Assembly: GCA_948629335.1 (NCBI GenBank)
Contig: CAPHZB010000072.1
Span: 1 to 6,437, forward strand
DNA: 6,437 nucleotides
Origin: an uncultured Bacilli bacterium
GTDB taxonomy: Bacteria; Bacillota_I; Bacilli_A; RF39; UBA660
Direction of reading: 5' to 3'
This document shows, in pieces, positions 1 through 4,368 of the stretch (positions are counted from its first letter, which is position 1; every line of letters begins with the position of its first letter). The translations under genes and the position numbers were made by a program. Under the pieces are notes generated by a model that saw nothing but the letters and a program-made list of their open reading frames with translations, was not told where the DNA came from and ran no database searches.

Positions 1-119
1 CTAGTCCCTAAAATACTAACCATTCCTTTATTAGGTAAAATTAGGCTAATATCATCTAAAGCTTGTACTTTTTGCTTTTTTATTTTATATTCCTTTTTTA
101 TATTTTTTAATTCTATCAT
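1..119 (-). CDS. MacB-type ABC transporter copy 1, N-terminal fragment (cut by window edge)
   Basis: These are the first 39 codons, plus two bases, of a third transporter gene whose remainder lies left of the window. The visible chain starts MIELKNIKKEYK and stops just inside the Walker A loop (ILGT, with the next Ser codon incomplete). It is identical base for base to the start of the complete copy at 3471-3353. The ATG at 119 is preferred over an in-frame GTG at 125, because AGGGA at 133-129 lies 9 bases from the ATG but only 3 from the GTG. By homology to the complete copy it should continue as a fused ATPase-permease, but nothing beyond the first strands of the ATPase domain can be verified here. 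It lies downstream of secreted-protein copy 1 on the same strand. Its upstream leader lacks a segment present before copy 2, so its expression may differ. Confidence 0.85.
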   Translation of the reverse strand, partial: MIELKNIKKEYKIKKQKVQALDDISLILPNKGMVSILGT

Positions 120-128
120 AATCACACT

Positions 129-133
129 TCCCT
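129..133 (-). promoter_or_regulatory. Ribosome binding site of ABC transporter copy 1
   Basis: AGGGA on the minus strand, 9 bases before the ATG at 119. This spacing decides for the ATG over the GTG two codons upstream. Confidence 0.7.
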
Positions 134-153
134 ATTTGATAAATAATTTCTAA

Positions 154-205
154 TTTACTTACGATAATTTACAAAAAAGCTATTTCATAAATTATCACAT
201 GTAAA
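154..205. repeat. Imperfect inverted repeat between secreted-protein terminator and ABC copy 1
   Basis: Arms 154-171 (TTTACTTACGATAATTTA on plus) and 188-205 are inverted copies matching at 15 of 18 positions, with a 16-base spacer. The same dyad occurs at 3613-3664 (16 of 18). It lies downstream of the secreted-protein terminator and within the presumed control region of the transporter. It could be an operator, an RNA hairpin or a secondary terminator. It has no GC-rich stem, so a terminator is the least likely of these. Confidence 0.5.
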
Positions 206-223
206 CTAAATCTTAAAAATGTT

Positions 224-266
224 GTAAAAAAGGGAATATTAAATTTCGTGTTATCCCCTTTTCTAC
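224..266 (-). terminator. Rho-independent terminator of secreted-protein copy 1
   Basis: On the minus strand, 266-252 and 238-224 form a 15-bp stem around a 13-base loop. The core is AAAAGGGG against CCCTTTTTT. Two of the pairs are G-U in minus-strand RNA and would be A-C mismatches in plus-strand RNA, so the hairpin is built for minus-strand transcripts. The 3' arm ends in a run of six U. It begins 9 bases after the TAG of the gene at 658-275. An almost identical element follows copy 2. Confidence 0.85.
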
Positions 267-274
267 ATACCAAA

Positions 275-658
275 CTATGGTACCCATGTTCCAGAAACAG
301 TAACTTTTGTACCAGTAGATTTCTCACGTTTTGCTTCAAGTGCATAACTTCCATTAGCTTTTAAATTTGTTTGAAAAGCATCCAATGACTTATAATTTAA
401 TAGTCCTGAACCTTTTATACTTCCTTGAAGATCTGATACCCTAAACCACATCTTGTGATTAGTTGATTGAGTTGAGTCTGTCCATCTGACTGCTGAAAAA
501 TGATTTCCACCATTTTTTTGTGCACTACCAAAGATATCAAAATCCCAACTACCGTCGGCAGTAATAGAAAAAGGTATTTCATTAAGTGCGGATGCATTTG
601 AAATCATACAAAATAGAAATACTGTTGCAAATGTGAGAACATATTTTCCATATCTCAT
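275..658 (-). CDS. Small secreted protein copy 1 (127 aa, possibly bacteriocin-like)
   Basis: I see a typical Sec signal peptide: MRYGK at the start, a hydrophobic core at about residues 7-19, and cleavage expected after Ala24 in SNASA|LNE. No lipobox fits the Cys at 17. The mature chain of about 103 aa has no cysteine and carries DGSW, NHFSAVRW, KMWFRV, GSGLLNY and a C-terminal TVSGTWVP. The spaced Trp and Gly residues suggest a small beta-rich extracellular protein. From memory, the GSG...Y and C-terminal VSGxW pattern recalls DUF2712 proteins, and the early GSW...H-SAV recalls lactococcin-972-type bacteriocins. Neither is proven. It is 103/127 identical to copy 2. The 27 N-terminal residues are identical in protein and 24 differences fall in the mature part. 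The ATG at 658 follows a very strong RBS. It lies downstream of ABC copy 2 and upstream of ABC copy 1, with its own promoter and terminator. Role unknown; a secreted toxin, peptide signal or transporter cargo is inference. Confidence 0.9.
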   Translation of the reverse strand: MRYGKYVLTFATVFLFCMISNASALNEIPFSITADGSWDFDIFGSAQKNGGNHFSAVRWTDSTQSTNHKMWFRVSDLQGSIKGSGLLNYKSLDAFQTNLKANGSYALEAKREKSTGTKVTVSGTWVP

Positions 659-665
659 AAAAAAA

Positions 666-675
666 CCTCCTTTCC
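666..675 (-). promoter_or_regulatory. Strong ribosome binding site of secreted-protein copy 1
   Basis: GGAAAGGAGG on the minus strand, followed by seven T and then the ATG at 658. A near-consensus Shine-Dalgarno at ideal spacing suggests high translation and fixes the start. Confidence 0.85.
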
Positions 676-724
676 TTCTAAAATTATAGATTGCATTTAG
701 AAAGAAACGAGATTGTAAGTCTTT

Positions 725-730
725 ATTATA
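725..730 (-). promoter_or_regulatory. Alternative -10 (TATAAT) in the secreted-protein leader
   Basis: A perfect TATAAT on the minus strand, 67 bases upstream of the start codon. No good -35 lies 16-18 bases upstream; the sequence there is TAATGC. Another TATAAT at 683-688 is almost against the RBS. These could be activator-dependent or secondary starts, or chance in AT-rich DNA. The promoter at 840-868 is better supported. Confidence 0.25.
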
Positions 731-788
731 TCGCAGTAATCAAATGTGCATTAAAAATATTACTTCGTCTTTATTTTCATCTAAAAAC

Positions 789-853
789 AATACTACTTTT
801 AATAAACATGTATAGATACTGCCACATATTTACAGTTTAAGAATACTACTTTT
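789..853 (-). repeat. 12-bp direct repeats overlapping the promoter of secreted-protein copy 1
   Basis: AATACTACTTTT (plus strand) occurs at 789-800 and again at 842-853, 53 bp apart start to start, or about five helical turns. The second copy overlaps the -10 and the spacer of the predicted promoter; the first lies in the leader. The placement fits a repressor or regulator binding pair, but AT-richness makes chance possible. The same pair is at 4248-4259 and 4301-4312. Confidence 0.4.
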
Positions 854-868
854 TGCACAATTAGTCAA
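840..868 (-). promoter_or_regulatory. Sigma-A-type promoter of secreted-protein copy 1
   Basis: On the minus strand, TTGACT at 868-863, a 17-base spacer, then TATTCT at 845-840. The -35 matches 5 of 6 and the -10 4 of 6 consensus bases. It starts 41 bases past the stop codon of ABC copy 2 and would give an untranslated leader of about 175 bases. No terminator is visible between that stop codon and the promoter, so read-through from the transporter is also possible. Confidence 0.55.
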
Positions 869-909
869 TATTATTTTACAAATATTATAACGTTGCTTTT
901 TTTATACAG

Positions 910-3471
910 TTACTCATTTCTTATTGCTTCTACTGGCTTTAGTTTTGATACTCTGTAAATTGGAAATAGGCTTGCTATAGTAATACTTACGACTAAATAG
1001 ATAATCAAGAAGAACATTATTTCTATATTTATATATAAAATCAAAGAAGTACTAAAATGATATCTCTCAAGATAAGGCATTATTGTCTTGATACCAACTA
1101 AGCTAAAAAGAAATAAAATAACTACCAAGAAAACAATCTCATTCAAAAATATTTTAACTATATCCTTTTTCCTTGTTCCAAGTGAACGTAATATTCCAAT
1201 ATTCTTTTTATAATCTAAAACACTATTCATCATGAAATTACTGATTAATACCAAGGATAAAACTAGAAAGACTAAAAATAAATTAATAACTAGACCTTTC
1301 ACTTTAAGAATAGACCTGTAAGTACTTTCGGTAGGATAAATACTATTAACGATATATTCTCCTTCATATGGAAATGTTTTAAAGATTTCTTTCATTTTAT
1401 TATCATCATCTTCATATACCATTAAACTTTTGAAACTTAAGTAATCTTTTTGGTACTTCTCTATTATATTCTTTGATACTAAATTTCTATTTTCATCCGT
1501 TGCATTCATAACACCAATAACCTTTAAGTTTGTATATACTTTGTCATAATTTTCTTTTCTCTTAAAATACATACCAAGGTCTACAGTATTTTCATAAATT
1601 TCTAAACTTAACTCTTTCCCTATTAATTTCTCATTTGGAAGATTTTGAAGAAAAAATTCCTTTCTAACTTCTTCTACAGGACGATTGGAATATCTTGCAA
1701 CATAAGATTCTAATGCGGAATAATAGTTATCCACAAGAAAATGCATATTTAATAGAACTTCATCATCTTTTAAAGTGCTTGTTTTCTTCCATTCTTTTCC
1801 ATCATAATATTCAACAGGTTCATGGATGTAACTGACATTTTCTATACTTTGATTATTCATTTTTAATAAGATAGAATTATGCATAAAATCAATTTCTCTA
1901 TCTATAGGATACTTTATATTTTGAACAAAAGCATGACTCATAAATACTTTATTGTATAGCTGTCTTTGTTTATCGTAAAGTTCGTAATCGATTTCAAAAA
2001 TAGATTCAGGCACATTTTCCCACTCACTACTTTCTTTTATAACTATCTTTTTTAATTCTTCATAAGGACTCAAATCATAGTTAATAATTCCAACTATTTT
2101 ACATGAATTATAACTTCCAAAGTGAAAGTTTTTAGAAGAATTGACAATCTCTTCGTAACTCTTTGGATAATAAATTTTATCACTATTATATTCATGAATT
2201 CCATATTTGATAATCAATAATGCTATGTAATTAGATATCATAATTTCATTGTCATCATTAGGATACCTTCCTATAATTTCTTCTTTTATGGGTAACTTTG
2301 GACTATTCTCTTCTATTTCAACAAATTCTAACCGCATTCGATTGTCTGTATACAAATCTGTTGGTTCTTCCCTTGGATCATTGAATACATCTTCTTGTAC
2401 ATATACATTTATATCAAAAAAAGGAGAAACATTCGGATTATCATCTATTTCATATAATGGATACGATGAACTAGTTAGTCTAGACTGTACATATTCTTTA
2501 TCCTCTTTGTTCCAAGGATAACGCCAAGTAATGGTAAATTTGTCACTATGTTGGCTCTTCACAATCTCCATAGTATTGATATTTTTGTTTTTCAATATTT
2601 CAAAGTGCTGCTCATCCACATTATACTGGAATATAAAGTAAACATAAATTAAAAACATACTAGATAAGGTCATGAGTAAAATAGATAAACCTAGTCTTAT
2701 TTTATGGTGAAATAAGACTTTCCTACCCAATTTAAATGCATATTTAAAAGGTAGTTTGGCTTGTTTACTTTTATATTCTCTAGCGGCATTTTGGGATACA
2801 GGATTTATTTCAGTATCTTTTATAATCTTTCCATCTTCCAGTTCTACTATTCTATCTGCATATTCTAAGGCATATTCTCTATTATGCGTAACTAATACAA
2901 CTAAAATTTCTTCACTTATTTGCTTTAAAAGTTCCATCACTTCTTTTCCTGTTTTACTATCTAGAGATCCTGTTGGTTCATCTGCTAATATGATTTTTGG
3001 TTCTTTTACTAGAATACGAGCAATCCCTACTCTTTGTTTTTGTCCTCCTGATAATTCATTTATCTTTCGATTTTCATATCCTTCCAATCCTAATTTTTTA
3101 AGTATGTCACTAATATGTTCTTTATTTTCTTTTCCACCTTGTAATTGTTCTACTAAAGCTATATTTTCATAAACAGTAAGTTCTTCAATCAAACAAAATT
3201 CTTGAAAGACAAATCCTACATAGCTATTCCTATATTTCGCATATTCATCCTGATTAAATGTTTTTGTACTTCTTCCATCTACAAGCATCTCTCCAAAGTC
3301 ATAAGAATCTAGTCCACCTATTATATTTAATAAAGTACTTTTCCCACTTCCACTAGTCCCTAAAATACTAACCATTCCTTTATTAGGTAAAATTAGGCTA
3401 ATATCATCTAAAGCTTGTACTTTTTGCTTTTTTATTTTATATTCCTTTTTTATATTTTTTAATTCTATCAT
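910..3471 (-). CDS. Fused ATPase-permease ABC transporter copy 2 (MacB/FtsX type, 853 aa), complete
   Basis: The N-terminal ATPase domain (about residues 1-220) has Walker A GTSGSGKST at 38-46, Q-loop Gln90, signature LSGGQ at 140-144, Walker B IILADE at 160-165 and switch His196. All key residues are intact. A membrane helix follows at about 257-282, then a roughly 440-residue extracellular domain. Three more helices lie near 726-747, 776-795 and 810-838, and the chain ends in the FtsX-like PVEAIRNE. This four-helix layout with a large domain after helix 1 is that of MacB-type transporters, which use ATP for work outside the membrane such as peptide or antibiotic efflux, resistance or sensing, rather than classic import. 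The substrate cannot be read from sequence. The ATG at 3471 is chosen over GTG at 3477 because of the RBS spacing. It lies downstream of secreted-protein copy 2, separated by a terminator and a promoter-bearing leader. Helix 4 and the C-terminus are almost identical to copy 3; the first part of the extracellular domain is not. Confidence 0.93.
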   Translation of the reverse strand: MIELKNIKKEYKIKKQKVQALDDISLILPNKGMVSILGTSGSGKSTLLNIIGGLDSYDFGEMLVDGRSTKTFNQDEYAKYRNSYVGFVFQEFCLIEELTVYENIALVEQLQGGKENKEHISDILKKLGLEGYENRKINELSGGQKQRVGIARILVKEPKIILADEPTGSLDSKTGKEVMELLKQISEEILVVLVTHNREYALEYADRIVELEDGKIIKDTEINPVSQNAAREYKSKQAKLPFKYAFKLGRKVLFHHKIRLGLSILLMTLSSMFLIYVYFIFQYNVDEQHFEILKNKNINTMEIVKSQHSDKFTITWRYPWNKEDKEYVQSRLTSSSYPLYEIDDNPNVSPFFDINVYVQEDVFNDPREEPTDLYTDNRMRLEFVEIEENSPKLPIKEEIIGRYPNDDNEIMISNYIALLIIKYGIHEYNSDKIYYPKSYEEIVNSSKNFHFGSYNSCKIVGIINYDLSPYEELKKIVIKESSEWENVPESIFEIDYELYDKQRQLYNKVFMSHAFVQNIKYPIDREIDFMHNSILLKMNNQSIENVSYIHEPVEYYDGKEWKKTSTLKDDEVLLNMHFLVDNYYSALESYVARYSNRPVEEVRKEFFLQNLPNEKLIGKELSLEIYENTVDLGMYFKRKENYDKVYTNLKVIGVMNATDENRNLVSKNIIEKYQKDYLSFKSLMVYEDDDNKMKEIFKTFPYEGEYIVNSIYPTESTYRSILKVKGLVINLFLVFLVLSLVLISNFMMNSVLDYKKNIGILRSLGTRKKDIVKIFLNEIVFLVVILFLFSLVGIKTIMPYLERYHFSTSLILYINIEIMFFLIIYLVVSITIASLFPIYRVSKLKPVEAIRNE
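1082..1803 (-). repeat. 722-bp block identical to 4541-5262 within the two ABC genes
   Basis: I compared this stretch line by line at offset 3459 and found no difference, including at third codon positions. It encodes residues 557-796: the second half of the extracellular domain and helices 2-3. Mismatches resume at 1081 and 1804. Divergence rises steadily beyond 1804 towards the start of the extracellular domain. Confidence 0.85.
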
Positions 3472-3480
3472 AATCACACT

Positions 3481-3485
3481 TCCCT
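3481..3485 (-). promoter_or_regulatory. Ribosome binding site of ABC transporter copy 2
   Basis: AGGGA on the minus strand, 9 bases before the ATG at 3471. The in-frame GTG at 3477 would be only 3 bases away, which is too close. Confidence 0.7.
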
Positions 3486-3497
3486 ATTTGATAAATA

Positions 3498-3609
3498 TAC
3501 TGGTGGCAACATAAAATTAAACATGTTATTTAAACTTTTAAAGCAAAGAAATTAATAGAACTATATTTTCAAACAACTTTGCATATTGAATTTTTTCCTG
3601 CCCTTAGTA
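3498..3609 (-). other. Unit-specific 112-bp leader segment upstream of ABC copy 2
   Basis: Flanking sequence matches copy 1 on both sides (…3497 with …145, and 3610… with 151…). Here 112 bases stand in place of just 5 (146-150). I see no ORF, terminal repeats or target duplication that would make it a mobile element. Its 3610 edge supplies most of the -10 hexamer of the predicted transporter promoter. It may be ancestral sequence lost from copy 1, or a gain in copy 2. Confidence 0.75.
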
Positions 3610-3633
3610 TAATTTACTTACGATAATTTACAA
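3606..3633 (-). promoter_or_regulatory. Putative promoter of ABC transporter copy 2
   Basis: On the minus strand, TTGTAA at 3633-3628, a 16-base spacer, then TATACT at 3611-3606. This would give a leader of about 125 bases. In copy 1 the corresponding -10 reads TAGAAA, because the sequence join falls inside the hexamer, so that copy should have a weaker promoter here. The left arm of an inverted repeat fills the spacer. Confidence 0.4.
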
Positions 3634-3664
3634 AAAAGCTATTTCATAAATTATCATATGTAAA
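3613..3664. repeat. Imperfect inverted repeat over the ABC copy 2 promoter
   Basis: Arms 3613-3630 and 3647-3664 match at 16 of 18 positions, with a 16-base spacer. The left arm occupies the spacer between the predicted -35 and -10. It is operator-like in position and present in both units. It could equally act as an RNA hairpin at the end of the secreted-protein transcript. Confidence 0.5.
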
Positions 3665-3682
3665 CTAAATCCTAAAAATGTT

Positions 3683-3725
3683 GTAAAAAAGGGAATATTA
3701 AATTTCGTGTTATCCCCTTTTCTAC
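3683..3725 (-). terminator. Rho-independent terminator of secreted-protein copy 2
   Basis: Same 15-bp stem and 13-base loop as in copy 1: minus-strand arms 3725-3711 and 3697-3683, ending in six U. It starts 9 bases after the stop codon at 3734. It separates the secreted-protein transcript from the transporter gene. Confidence 0.85.
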
Positions 3726-3733
3726 ATACCAAA

Positions 3734-4117
3734 CTATGGTACCCATGTTCCAGAAACAGTAACTTCTGTACCAGTAGATTTCTCACGTTTTGCTTCAAGT
3801 TCATACAATTGATTATTTGTTAGATTTGTTTGAAAAGCATCCAACGAAGTATAATTTAAAAGTCCTGAACCCTTGACATTCCCATAAGCATCTTTAACTC
3901 TAAACCACATTTTATGGCTCGTTTTTTGGCTTGAAGTTGTCCATCTTACCGCTGAAAAATGATTTCCACCATTTTTTTGTGCAGTACTTAAGGGATCTTT
4001 CGCCCAACTGCCATCAGCTTCAATAGAAAATGGATATTCATTAAGCGCTGAAGCATTTGAAATCATACAAAATAGAAATACTGTTGCAAATGTGAGAACA
4101 TATTTTCCATATCTCAT
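3734..4117 (-). CDS. Small secreted protein copy 2 (127 aa, possibly bacteriocin-like)
   Basis: It has the same length and design as copy 1: an identical 24-residue signal peptide (cleavage after Ala24), then a cysteine-free mature domain. Shared blocks are AQKNGGNHFSAVRW, KMWFRV, KGSGLLNY, SLDAFQTNL, LEAKREKSTGT and TVSGTWVP. Differences cluster in between: residues 28-45 (YPFSIEADGSWAKDPLST here), the TTSSQKTS stretch, KDAYGNV, and TNNQLYE. Several change charge or polarity, for example DFDIFG to AKDPLS. Conserved patches probably keep the fold while the exposed positions vary. The gene has its own promoter (4299-4327), strong RBS and terminator, and lies between ABC copy 3 and ABC copy 2. 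Function is not recognised; DUF2712-like or lactococcin-972-like affiliation is a weak impression only. Confidence 0.9.
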   Translation of the reverse strand: MRYGKYVLTFATVFLFCMISNASALNEYPFSIEADGSWAKDPLSTAQKNGGNHFSAVRWTTSSQKTSHKMWFRVKDAYGNVKGSGLLNYTSLDAFQTNLTNNQLYELEAKREKSTGTEVTVSGTWVP

Positions 4118-4124
4118 AAAAAAA

Positions 4125-4134
4125 CCTCCTTTCC
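4125..4134 (-). promoter_or_regulatory. Strong ribosome binding site of secreted-protein copy 2
   Basis: GGAAAGGAGG on the minus strand, seven bases before the ATG at 4117, identical to copy 1. Confidence 0.85.
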
Positions 4135-4247
4135 TTCTAAAATTATAGATTGCATTTAGAAAGAAACGAGATTGTAAGTCTTTATTATATCGCAGTAATC
4201 AAATGTGCATTAAAAATATTACTTCGTCTTTATTTTCATCTAAAAAC

Positions 4248-4312
4248 AATACTACTTTTAATAAACATGTATAGATACTGCCACATATTTACAGTTTAAG
4301 AATACTACTTTT
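4248..4312 (-). repeat. 12-bp direct repeats overlapping the promoter of secreted-protein copy 2
   Basis: AATACTACTTTT (plus) at 4248-4259 and 4301-4312, the same arrangement as in copy 1. One copy overlaps the -10 and spacer of the promoter. A possible regulator-binding pair. Confidence 0.4.
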
Positions 4313-4327
4313 TGCACAATTAGTCAA
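4299..4327 (-). promoter_or_regulatory. Sigma-A-type promoter of secreted-protein copy 2
   Basis: TTGACT at 4327-4322, a 17-base spacer and TATTCT at 4304-4299 on the minus strand, identical to the copy 1 promoter. The implied leader of about 175 bases carries no convincing ORF. Both secreted-protein genes should therefore be expressed and regulated alike. Confidence 0.55.
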
Positions 4328-4368
4328 TATTATTTTACAAATATTATAACGTTGCTTTTTTTATACAT

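Larger units (their letters stand above)
594..908 (-). repeat. 315-bp block identical to 4053-4367
   Basis: Line-by-line comparison at offset 3459 shows no difference over this stretch. It covers the signal-peptide codons, RBS, leader and promoter of the secreted-protein gene. The first mismatch on the left is at 593 (T versus A) and on the right at 909 (G versus T). The adjoining mature-protein region drops abruptly to about 79% identity. Confidence 0.85.

Noticed and set aside
169..597. Minus-strand frames of 60 and 61 codons overlapping secreted-protein copy 1
   Set aside because: They are out of frame with the well-supported 127-aa gene, have no RBS, and one runs through the terminator.
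761..809. Tiny leader ORFs (10 codons from 809; 6 codons from 780 overlapping its stop)
   Set aside because: No Shine-Dalgarno precedes either; AT-rich leaders often contain such chance frames, so attenuation by a leader peptide is not supported.
869..909. Possible terminator just after transporter copy 2
   Set aside because: Only AT-only self-complementary stretches (AATATT) are seen, with no GC-containing stem followed by a T run on the minus strand.
2249..3172. Plus-strand open frames of 90 and 138 codons inside transporter copy 2
   Set aside because: They are antisense to a gene with intact ABC motifs, lack a ribosome binding site and encode low-complexity Ser/Phe-rich shadows.
3498..3609. 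The unit-specific 112-bp segment as a small insertion element (MITE)
   Set aside because: I see no terminal inverted repeats and no target-site duplication at its ends; a deletion in the other copy is equally likely.
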